Origin: Acinetobacter tianfuensis
Lineage (GTDB): Bacteria; Pseudomonadota; Gammaproteobacteria; Pseudomonadales; Moraxellaceae
DNA length: 64,000 nt
Direction: 5' to 3'
NCBI RefSeq assembly: GCF_003611465.1
Contig: NZ_RAXV01000001.1
Location: 124,001 to 188,000, forward strand
Of this stretch, positions 46,579-53,906 are shown in pieces. Position 1 is the first letter of the stretch; the number at the start of each line of letters is the position of its first letter. The notes under the pieces are model-generated. The model did not search any database, was not told where the DNA came from, and worked only from the letters and a program-made list of their open reading frames with translations. The translations under genes and the position numbers were made by a program.

Positions 46579-47544
46579 ATGGGCGGGCAAATAACAATGA
46601 CAATAAGACCAGCTGCTTTGAGCCAAAGCATGATGAAAATTTTCACGATATGCTTTGCCGCAGGCAGTGTTTGTAGCATTCAGGCAGCAGCGCCTGCAGA
46701 CAGTAAAAATCTGATGATTTATATGGAGCAGCTGATTGGCGCTGGCGCAGGAAGGCATGCGGAAAATATACAGGAGCTGAACCGTGTATCTGCATGGATA
46801 CGTGAACAAATGCGTCTTTTTGGTGTGCCATGCCATTATCAAAACTTTAGCGTTAATAATCTGCCATATAGAAATGTAGTCTGTTCTCTAAATACAGGGC
46901 ATAAAGAGCGGGTGATTGTCGGGGCGCATTATGATGCTGAAAAAGGCAGTACAGGCGCTGACAGCAATGCATCTGGCGCGGCTGGGGTAATTGAAACGGC
47001 CCGTATCGCTGCTATGGATAAAGCCAGCTTAAAGCGCAATATTGATTTTGTATTTTATACATTGGCAGCGCCGCCGTACTTAGGTACTGAAAATATGGGC
47101 AGTTTTATACATGCAAAAGGGCTATCTAAGCAAAAAGTAAATATTGCCGCTGTATATATCATGGATATGATTGGCTATTATGACCAAAATGAAGTGCAGC
47201 AGTATCCTTCTGGGCTGAAATGGATTTATCCAGCACATGGCAATTTTATTGCGGCTGTCGGCAATTTACAGTCACGTGATTTGACCTATGCCTATTGCAT
47301 GGCGATACGGAAACAAAATCAGCTGCAATGCGAAAGAATTATTGCACCGAGTTTTGTACAGGAGCTGGATTTTTCAGATCATATGCATTATTGGAAATAT
47401 GACATTCCGGCAATCACGATTACAGATACAGGCGCGTACCGAAATAAGCGGATTGAAACAGGTCAGGACAGTTTGGACTTTTTAGATACAGTGAAAATGG
47501 GGCAGGCAGTGAATGGTTTGGTAGACGTGTTATTCACCAATTAA
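46579..47544 (+). CDS. M28-family peptidase homologue lacking catalytic residues
   Basis: 321 residues from ATG 46579; ATG 46597 or 46630 are possible and give a more typical signal peptide ending CSIQAAA. The M28 fold is clear in VGAHYDAEKGSTGADSNASG, YLGTENMGSFIHAKG and FSDHMHYWKYDIPAITITDT. His117 and the later Asp (IMDMIGYY) and His (SDH) ligands are kept. But the bridging Asp is Ser129, and the Glu-Glu pair that gives the general base and a metal ligand is Ala163-Ala164. It is therefore probably not an active aminopeptidase. It is secreted, and a binding or inhibitory role is possible. No frameshift is present. Confidence 0.82.
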   Translation: MGGQITMTIRPAALSQSMMKIFTICFAAGSVCSIQAAAPADSKNLMIYMEQLIGAGAGRHAENIQELNRVSAWIREQMRLFGVPCHYQNFSVNNLPYRNVVCSLNTGHKERVIVGAHYDAEKGSTGADSNASGAAGVIETARIAAMDKASLKRNIDFVFYTLAAPPYLGTENMGSFIHAKGLSKQKVNIAAVYIMDMIGYYDQNEVQQYPSGLKWIYPAHGNFIAAVGNLQSRDLTYAYCMAIRKQNQLQCERIIAPSFVQELDFSDHMHYWKYDIPAITITDTGAYRNKRIETGQDSLDFLDTVKMGQAVNGLVDVLFTN

Positions 47545-47574
47545 TGCGGTAACTGCTTTAGTTTGGTTCAGGTT

Positions 47575-47613
47575 CAAAATAAAAAACGCAGTCCTGAAAG
47601 CCTTTGGACTGCG
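47575..47613 (-). terminator. Terminator of the candidate sRNA
   Basis: Minus strand: CGCAGTCC-N11-GGACTGCG followed by TTTTTTATTTT. No protein gene on this strand precedes it. Confidence 0.85.
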
Positions 47614-47697
47614 GTAAAAGGTTCCCCGCCTGGAGATGCAGGAAACCATTTGGATTAATAATCCAGTGAAAAAGAAACATACAGCGCGTATGTATTC
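47577..47697 (-). ncRNA. Candidate small RNA
   Basis: About 120 bases on the minus strand between a good promoter (see 47704-47733) and a strong terminator. It contains four stem-loops: ACATAC/GTATGT, TGGATTA/TAATCCA, GGTTTCC/GGGGAACC and the terminator stem. No open frame with a ribosome site lies inside. I do not recognise a named RNA family. It may be a trans-acting regulator. The transcript start is inferred from the promoter. Confidence 0.55.
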
Positions 47698-47703
47698 TCT
47701 ATT

Positions 47704-47733
47704 TATATATGGGGGATATGCAGTGTATTTCAA
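47704..47733 (-). promoter_or_regulatory. Sigma-70 promoter of the candidate sRNA
   Basis: TTGAAA (47728-47733) and TATATA (47704-47709) on the minus strand with an 18-base spacer. Confidence 0.5.
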
Positions 47734-47904
47734 GTTTTTTTTAGAGTAAATACGCCATTTTTCTTAAATAGTGTATTTTTATTAAAAATAAATATTTATT
47801 TTCATATGCTTAGATTTTTTAAAAGATTGAGAGAAGCTGTACAAATAGATATTGTTTGTAGGTCGAAAAATGGTCATTAATTCGTATTAATATGAATACT
47901 GAAA

Positions 47905-48016
47905 GTCCCTTCTCTCTGGGATGAGGAGCATGCTCCGCAAGAGAATGAAGGAAATTTTTTCATATAAACTTCTCCCTCTTGCGCGTAATAACGCTCATCC
48001 TTGAAAAGGAGAAGGA
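47905..48016. repeat. Palindromic intergenic repeat, two head-to-head units
   Basis: Two related units of about 48 bases in opposite orientation (47905-47953 and 47969-48016), sharing a pyrimidine-rich CCTTCTC start, a GGATGAG middle and a CGCAAGAG part. Each has its own central short palindrome (GGAGCATGCTCC and GCGTAATAACGC). The layout is that of a REP/BIME-like or MITE-like element in an intergenic gap. Confidence 0.6.
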
Positions 48017-48073
48017 ATATTAAAAGTGTTTGATGATTATTGTGTTTATTTGAGCGTGTATTTTTCAGCTGTA

Positions 48074-48105
48074 AAGAAGCCCTGTTTAAAAACAGGGCTT
48101 CTTTT
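48074..48105 (-). terminator. Terminator after lon
   Basis: AAAGAAGCCCTGTTT-AA-AAACAGGGCTTCTTTT, 19 bases past the stop on the minus strand. Confidence 0.93.
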
Positions 48106-48123
48106 ATTGGTTAAAGATGGCGC

Positions 48124-50550
48124 TTAGTGACGCGCGGCCTTACCTTCTTCAGCAGTTTTTACAATTGGCGCTTTTACAAGCGGTTTTGGTTGTGAAGTTA
48201 AAGCCAGCTGCAAAATTTCATCAATTGATTTCACAGCTTTAATTTCTAAGCCTTCTTTCACGTTGTCTGGAATTTCAGACAAGTCGCGTACGTTGTCTTG
48301 CGGAATGAAAACCAGCTTAATGCCGCCGCGGTGAGCTGCAAGAAGTTTTTCTTTTAATCCGCCAATACGCATTGCCCGGCCGCTTAAACTTGTTTCACCT
48401 GTCATAGCAACGTCAGGACGAATGGCAATTTCAGTGAAAGCAGAAACCAGCGCTAACGTTAATGCTAAACCTGCAGATGGGCCATCTTTTGGTGTCGCGC
48501 CTTCAGGCAAATGCACGTGTACATCGGTTTCTTCAAAGCGGGATGCCTCAATACCCAGCTCATCTGCACGAGTACGCACCACAGTCATTGCTGCTGTGAT
48601 TGACTCTTTCATGACATCGCCAAGTGAACCTGTAGTAATGAATTTACCTTTACCCGGTACAGCTGCAACTTCAATGGTCAGCAATTCACCGCCGACAGAA
48701 GTCCAAGCCAAGCCATTTACACGGCCTACTTGCGCTTCTTCTTCAGCCATGCCGAAATCAAATTTGTGCGGGCCTAAGTAGTCAGGCAAGTTGCTTGATG
48801 TCACTTCAAGCTGAAGGTTCTTCGCTTTTTTGCTGACCGCTTCTTTCACCACTTTACGTGCAATTTTAGACACTTCACGCTCTAGGCTGCGCACACCGGC
48901 TTCACGTGTATAACGCTGTACGATGTCGCGAATCGCTTCTTCATGAACAGTCAGCTCTTTTGCACGCAGGCCATTGTTCTTCATTGCTTTAGGAACAAGG
49001 TAACGCTCAGCAATATTCACTTTTTCATCTTCGGTATAACCCGGCAGACGGATCACTTCCATACGGTCCAGCAATGCTTCAGGAATATTCATGCTGTTCG
49101 CTGTACAGATGAACATCACTTCAGATAAGTCCAAATCAAGATCTAAATAATGATCATTAAACTTGTTGTTCTGTGATGGATCGAGTACTTCAAGCAGTGC
49201 AGAAGCAGGGTCGCCGCGGTAGTCTTGCGCCATTTTGTCAATTTCGTCGAGTAAGAACAATGGGTTCTTCACGCCGACTTTTGTCAACGACTGCACAATT
49301 TTACCTGGCATCGCACCAATGTATGTACGGCGGTGACCGCGGATTTCCGCTTCATCGCGCACGCCGCCAAGCGCCATACGGACGAACTCACGGCCTGTTG
49401 CTTTTGCTACAGATTCACCCAGTGAGGTTTTACCAACACCTGGAGGACCCACTAAGCATAGAATCGGACCGCGTAATTTTTTCACGCGTGACTGCACTGC
49501 AAGGTATTCCACAATGCGGTCTTTAACATCGTCTAGGCCGTAGTGGTCTGCATCTAAAATCTCTTGCGCTTTGGTCAAGTTAATGCTGACTTTGCTGGCT
49601 TTATTCCAAGGTGTATCTAAAATCACCTCTAAATAGTTGCGAACAACAGCAGCTTCGCTTGACGCAGGCTGCATTGCTTTTAATTTACGGAACTCGTTCT
49701 CAGCTTTCTTGCGGACGTGTTCAGGCAAGTCTGCTTCAGCCAAACGCTTTTCAATTTCTGCAACGTCATCTTCTGCGCCGCCATTCATGTCAGAAAGTTC
49801 ACGCTGAATCACCTTCATCTTTTCATTGAGGAAGTATTCGCGCTGATTTTTTTCCATTTGACGTTTTACAGAATCATGCAGTGTTTGTTCAATCTGCTGT
49901 TCTTCAGACTGCTGCAATAAATAAGTCATTAATTCTTGCAAATGCGCTTCAAAGGCATCGTGCTCTAAGAATTTTTGTTTCACGTCAATGTTCAGCGGCA
50001 CACGTGTCGCAACAAAGAACAATAATTGCAGCAAGTCATCAATTTTATTGGCAGCTGCAATCAGTTCACGTGCATTGCGCAGTTTAGCCTCAGCATATTG
50101 AGCAAACAGCGTGCGCAGTTCCTCAACACGGCTTTGCTGTGTATCTGCGTCCGCGTCGATTGTCATTGGGCTTAAGCTGTGCTCAGCGGTTAAATAGTCA
50201 TTGTCATCAATGATTTTTTCCAGTTTAGAGCGGTGCAAGCCTTCAATTAAGACTTTAATGCAGTTCTCATCATTTTCGTGATTTACAACTTGCACAATCT
50301 TCGCGACAGTACCGTATTGATATAAATTTTCGTGATCAATTTCTTCTGTAAGCGAATCTTTTTGTGCAACGACAAATACGAGATTGTCACTGTTACGAGC
50401 TACATTTACTGCATTGATGGATTTTTCGCGGCCAACAAATAATGCAATTTGCATATGCGGGTAAACGACCACGTCGCGCAGCGCTAAAAGCGGTAAAACG
50501 CTAGGAACTTCAAGTTCTAAGCTTTCTTCATTCATAATAAGTTCAGACAT
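48124..50550 (-). CDS. lon: ATP-dependent protease Lon
   Basis: 808 residues from ATG 50550, which has AGGAG five bases upstream; GTG 50556 is less likely. N-terminal substrate domain from LPLLALRDVVVYPHMQIALF, AAA module with GPPGVGKTSLGESVA and FLLDEIDKM, then the protease domain with catalytic Ser in KDGPSAGLALTLAL and a downstream Lys in GGLKEKLLAAHRGG. It degrades misfolded and regulatory proteins in the cytoplasm. The Clp genes that often precede lon are not in the window. Confidence 0.96.
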   Translation of the reverse strand: MSELIMNEESLELEVPSVLPLLALRDVVVYPHMQIALFVGREKSINAVNVARNSDNLVFVVAQKDSLTEEIDHENLYQYGTVAKIVQVVNHENDENCIKVLIEGLHRSKLEKIIDDNDYLTAEHSLSPMTIDADADTQQSRVEELRTLFAQYAEAKLRNARELIAAANKIDDLLQLLFFVATRVPLNIDVKQKFLEHDAFEAHLQELMTYLLQQSEEQQIEQTLHDSVKRQMEKNQREYFLNEKMKVIQRELSDMNGGAEDDVAEIEKRLAEADLPEHVRKKAENEFRKLKAMQPASSEAAVVRNYLEVILDTPWNKASKVSINLTKAQEILDADHYGLDDVKDRIVEYLAVQSRVKKLRGPILCLVGPPGVGKTSLGESVAKATGREFVRMALGGVRDEAEIRGHRRTYIGAMPGKIVQSLTKVGVKNPLFLLDEIDKMAQDYRGDPASALLEVLDPSQNNKFNDHYLDLDLDLSEVMFICTANSMNIPEALLDRMEVIRLPGYTEDEKVNIAERYLVPKAMKNNGLRAKELTVHEEAIRDIVQRYTREAGVRSLEREVSKIARKVVKEAVSKKAKNLQLEVTSSNLPDYLGPHKFDFGMAEEEAQVGRVNGLAWTSVGGELLTIEVAAVPGKGKFITTGSLGDVMKESITAAMTVVRTRADELGIEASRFEETDVHVHLPEGATPKDGPSAGLALTLALVSAFTEIAIRPDVAMTGETSLSGRAMRIGGLKEKLLAAHRGGIKLVFIPQDNVRDLSEIPDNVKEGLEIKAVKSIDEILQLALTSQPKPLVKAPIVKTAEEGKAARH

Positions 50551-50697
50551 GGGCACTCCTAATGAGTGACAACGGTGTTGCCATATTTTTTATAGTGATG
50601 GGTATTTTTTAAATTACAAGGGCAGGCCAAGACAAATTGTATGAAAAATGAGTAAATACATTTTTTAAGGTATTTACGATTTACATAAAAAGAATAC

Positions 50698-51294
50698 TTA
50701 GCGCTTAAAACGCAGATATTGCTGAGGTGTCAGCAGCGCATCCAAGGGCTGATCCCAAGTCTGGCGCGGCAGTTTTTCTTTAAGCAGCTGCAATTGGTGT
50801 GCAAGACCTAGCCGGAAAGGCTGCTGCGGCGCTGAAGCAAGCGTTTTGTCATAGTAGCCGCCGCCCATGCCTAAACGGGTGCCATGATGGTCACAGGCTA
50901 AGAGCGGCATCAGCAGCAGGTCCAATTTTGTGACATGCAGGCCGCGGTTATGCATGGGTTCTTTCATGCCTAAACGGTGGTGTGCAAACCGTTTGCTGCG
51001 GTATTGATGCGGTGAAATCACAGCCCAAACCAGACGCTGATTCATATTGCAGATCATGGGCAAATAAACGGTTTTACCGAGGGCAAAGCAGCGCTGGATT
51101 ATTTTTGCCGTGTGTATTTCACCAAAAGCATGTAAATAAAGGCCAATATACTGTGCATGCTGAAACTCCGGCAAGCGGATCAGCCGATTGAGTACGGCCT
51201 GTTCTGATTGGCACTGCTGAAAGCGTGAAATTTGACGGCGCTGTTTGCGCAGGCTTTTACGAAGTTGTGTGAGTTCAAGCGCTGAGAGAGTCAT
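50698..51294 (-). CDS. ygfA: 5-formyltetrahydrofolate cyclo-ligase
   Basis: 198 residues. Substrate region LYLHAFGEIHTAKII and the C-terminal signature RLGMGGGYYDKTL, with LDLLLMPLLACDHHGTRLG, identify the family. It converts 5-formyl-THF to 5,10-methenyl-THF using ATP. In many proteobacteria the 6S RNA gene precedes this gene; I could not recognise one in the 200 bases upstream. Confidence 0.9.
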   Translation of the reverse strand: MTLSALELTQLRKSLRKQRRQISRFQQCQSEQAVLNRLIRLPEFQHAQYIGLYLHAFGEIHTAKIIQRCFALGKTVYLPMICNMNQRLVWAVISPHQYRSKRFAHHRLGMKEPMHNRGLHVTKLDLLLMPLLACDHHGTRLGMGGGYYDKTLASAPQQPFRLGLAHQLQLLKEKLPRQTWDQPLDALLTPQQYLRFKR

Positions 51295-51519
51295 GTCGCA
51301 GGTTTGCTGGCTTAGTTTGCATTACAGTCTAAAGCTTTGTTTTCCAGTTGCAAAGCACATAAGCGGCAGCCGTTTTTAGCAGCATTTGGTCGGAATGCAG
51401 TTTGACGGTTTAATTTGCATTTGTATATTTTATATAGGCTGTGCTTGGGTGTTTATGTATTAAGTCTGCTGCAAGGACAGTATAAAACAAGAAAAGATGG
51501 CAGATTGCCGGAGTAAAAA

Positions 51520-52746
51520 ATGAAAGGAACGATAAGAAAAGCAGGAAAATTGCTGGGGCTGTGTGCCGTTTTATGTACGGCAGGCAGCAGCATGGCAGCG
51601 CCGCCAAATAGCCAGCAGGTATTCTTTGTCGGCAATAACTGGGATGGCACAGTAACGGTCATCCGCTCATCAGGCAATTACGGCAAAATTGGTGTGATCA
51701 ATATGGTGCCCGACCGTAAGGAGCGCTTAAAAGAAATTTATTTAAACCCAGTGAAACTGGTTGCTTATAGCTATATCAGAAATACTGCTGGTGAAGGCAA
51801 TGATCAGCTGGTGGATGATATGTATTCTACGCCTGACGGTAAATCGGTCGTTGCATCGCGTCCGAGTTATGCAGATGTGGTGTCCATTGATATTGCAACA
51901 GGAAAAATCAATTGGCGCACACCTGTGGAGGGATTCCGTGCTGATCATATGGCGGTTTCGCCAGACGGGCAGCAAGTGGCTGTTTCTGCATCTTCGGGAA
52001 ATGTTGTGCATGTCTTGGACATCAATACAGGTAAGGAGCTGGGCCGCTTTGCAACGGGTGATAAACCGCATGAAAATATTTACTTTGCTGGCGGCAGCAA
52101 AATTCTTAATTCTGCAATTGGCAATGTTGAAACTGCGATGGATGCGCAGTGGCAAGATTTTACCAAGGGTAAGCGTTATCTCACTATAGCGGATGCGAAA
52201 AGTTATAAAATATTGAAAAATATTGATTTTAGACCTGCATTAGATGCATTTGGGCGTAAAGATTTATCTGACTCTGTGCGGCCTATGGTGTTGAGTAAAG
52301 ATGAAAGCAAAATCTATGCGCAAGTGTCATTTTTTAACGGCTTGATTGAGTATGATTTGAATCAGGACAAAATCTTGCGTATTGGCCAGTTGCCGGGCAG
52401 CAGCAGTATTCCTTCTGACCGCACTAAGTGGGTCAATGACTCACGCCATCATGGTTTGTCCATCAGCGCAGACGGTGAAAAACTTTGTGTTGCAGGAACC
52501 ATGGATGATTATGCGACCATTGTAAACCGCAGTACGCTTGCTGCAGGGAAACTCATTTCTGCAGGGAAGCCATATTGGGCAACCCGAAGTCCTGATGGTA
52601 AAAGCTGTGTGATTTCTGAAAGTGCCAATGATGTTGTGACTGTGATCAGTTTTGAGACGGGTGAAAAGCAGTTCAGTGTGCCTGTAGGGAATCATCCGCA
52701 GCGTGTGCGCATAGGATTTGCGCCAGCTGGATGGTCAACTGACTAA
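51520..52746 (+). CDS. Periplasmic YVTN/YncE-type beta-propeller protein
   Basis: 408 residues. Signal peptide to about residue 27 (CTAGSSMAA), then repeated propeller blades: STPDGKSVVASRPSYADVVS, VSPDGQQVAVSASSGNVVHV, ISADGEKLCVAGTMDDYATI and RSPDGKSCVISESANDVVTV. The SPDG turns and IDIATGK/LDINTGK strands are typical of YncE/YVTN and surface-layer-like propellers. A ligand-binding or scaffold role in the periplasm is likely; no enzymatic motif is seen. GGAG is six bases before the ATG. Confidence 0.82.
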   Translation: MKGTIRKAGKLLGLCAVLCTAGSSMAAPPNSQQVFFVGNNWDGTVTVIRSSGNYGKIGVINMVPDRKERLKEIYLNPVKLVAYSYIRNTAGEGNDQLVDDMYSTPDGKSVVASRPSYADVVSIDIATGKINWRTPVEGFRADHMAVSPDGQQVAVSASSGNVVHVLDINTGKELGRFATGDKPHENIYFAGGSKILNSAIGNVETAMDAQWQDFTKGKRYLTIADAKSYKILKNIDFRPALDAFGRKDLSDSVRPMVLSKDESKIYAQVSFFNGLIEYDLNQDKILRIGQLPGSSSIPSDRTKWVNDSRHHGLSISADGEKLCVAGTMDDYATIVNRSTLAAGKLISAGKPYWATRSPDGKSCVISESANDVVTVISFETGEKQFSVPVGNHPQRVRIGFAPAGWSTD

Positions 52747-52866
52747 AATAATTTTTCGTTTTTTATTTGGGTACAGTGCTTTGAATGCCTGCTCCAGTGA
52801 ATGGGTTTTGGCTGCTGCAGGCAGATTCCATTGTGTAATTTGAGAATAATAAAACAGGGATGGGGG

Positions 52867-53328
52867 ATGAATAACGCAATGCAATATGCAGGATTGATTG
52901 TTTTGAGCATGCTGCTGGCATTTTTGGCAGTGAAATTTATGCAGCCAAAGACTGAACCTCATCTGCAGCCTGAAAATATAAAGCTGATGACAGTGCAGTC
53001 TGATGTGCCTAAAGCGCAGCCAGAGCCACTGAATACGCCATCGGGCTTAAAACTTAGTCCAAAACCATTGAGTGCAGACATTTTGCAAGAGCGGGAAGCT
53101 GTTTATTTGGCTTTTGCAGCGGTTAGCGAGCAGCTGAGTCATGGGCAGGCGGTGAATGAAAGAGAGGTGGATGTTTTGCTGCAGCGTCAGCAGGCTCTGG
53201 TGCAAGCGGGTGCCGTAACGGTGAATGAAGCTGTCAGCTATAGTCAGTTTTTAAAAAAAGCGCTGCCAGATATGGCACGCAGTATTGATCTGTATATTTT
53301 GAGTTTGGAGCAGCAAAATAAATCGTAA
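52867..53328 (+). CDS. Hypothetical protein with N-terminal membrane anchor
   Basis: 153 residues from ATG 52867, preceded by a G-rich stretch that can act as ribosome site. One helix (about 7-26, GLIVLSMLLAFLAVKFM) is followed by a Pro/Lys-rich linker and a helical periplasmic domain (about 75-150) with VYLAFAAVSEQLSHGQAVNE. No family recognised. It lies 120 bases after the propeller gene, perhaps in one unit. Confidence 0.65.
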   Translation: MNNAMQYAGLIVLSMLLAFLAVKFMQPKTEPHLQPENIKLMTVQSDVPKAQPEPLNTPSGLKLSPKPLSADILQEREAVYLAFAAVSEQLSHGQAVNEREVDVLLQRQQALVQAGAVTVNEAVSYSQFLKKALPDMARSIDLYILSLEQQNKS

Positions 53329-53521
53329 TTTATTTTATTAGAATATCGAGATGTTCTTTTTTAGACTGCACTGTAATGCATCAGCAGGTGCTGGAATAGG
53401 GCACATTGTGTATTTTTTAGCAGGTTAATAAATTTGCAAAGGCCATTAATATGTAAGCTGGTACTGCCTATGCGGCAAATATTGAACAAAATACAAAAAA
53501 TGCAGTCATTAGGCTAAAACA

Positions 53522-53537
53522 TGGCACAGCATTTGCT
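53522..53537 (+). promoter_or_regulatory. Sigma-54 (RpoN) promoter
   Basis: TGGCAC-N5-TTGCT, a perfect match to the -24/-12 consensus with GG and GC twelve bases apart. The nearest plus-strand gene is a tRNA more than 3 kb on, so the promoter must drive something without a coding frame. An inverted repeat GTGC-N9-GCAC at 53388-53404, about 145 bases before the predicted start, might be part of an activator site. Confidence 0.75.
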
Positions 53538-53547
53538 TAATTTAAGG

Positions 53548-53750
53548 CAGTCGAGAGACTTTGAAATTTACAGGTAAGCCGCATAAAGCTTTGGGCTGAA
53601 GCTATCTAAAGTCATGTAATGACGGGATAGTACCATCTTCAGTCTGATCGCTGGTTTGTATGTAAGTTTTAATGCTAATAAAGTGATTAAAATAATTTTT
53701 GTATAAAAATTCAGCACAAGAGCCTTGCTCAGGCGGGCTCGCATTTTTTT
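53548..53750 (+). ncRNA. Candidate sigma-54-dependent small RNA
   Basis: About 200 bases from the predicted start of the sigma-54 promoter to a Rho-independent terminator. Every ATG inside is followed by a stop within a few codons, so it looks noncoding. Small hairpins such as GTCATGTAATGAC are present. Known sigma-54-driven RNAs (CrcZ, GlmY, NrsZ in other genera) have this size, but I see no sequence likeness to them, including no run of A-rich Crc/Hfq motifs. The boundaries are inferred. Confidence 0.6.
53720..53750 (+). terminator. Terminator of the sigma-54-dependent RNA
   Basis: GAGCC-N11-GGCTC stem followed by GCA and a seven-base T run. Confidence 0.75.
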
Positions 53751-53863
53751 GCATTCATGTTAAGCGCCTAATTTAAAATTTATTAGGCAGTTGACCAGTA
53801 AAAGATATTCTGACCACGTTTTAAGGTTGATTGACGAAGCAGCAAGCCATCATAATGTATTCA

Positions 53864-53893
53864 TAAAAAAACTCCCTTGCGGGAGTTTTTCTT
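53864..53893 (-). terminator. Terminator after the OsmC-YcaO gene
   Basis: AAAAAACTCCC-TTGC-GGGAGTTTTT, 14 bases past the stop on the minus strand. Confidence 0.9.
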
Positions 53894-53906
53894 TTTGCTT
53901 GAGGGA

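Noticed and set aside
47530..47733. Open frame of 67 codons on the minus strand over the candidate sRNA
   Set aside because: It has no ribosome site and overlaps the end of the M28 gene and a strong terminator, so it cannot be translated as a normal gene.
51295..51519. Possible 6S RNA gene upstream of the 5-formyl-THF cyclo-ligase gene
   Set aside because: Position fits the usual ssrS-ygfA order, but I could not find the long closing stem and central bubble of 6S RNA, only very short open frames and AT-rich DNA.
53548..53750. CrcZ-type Crc/Hfq decoy RNA
   Set aside because: The size and sigma-54 promoter fit, but the repeated A-rich catabolite-activity motifs are missing.
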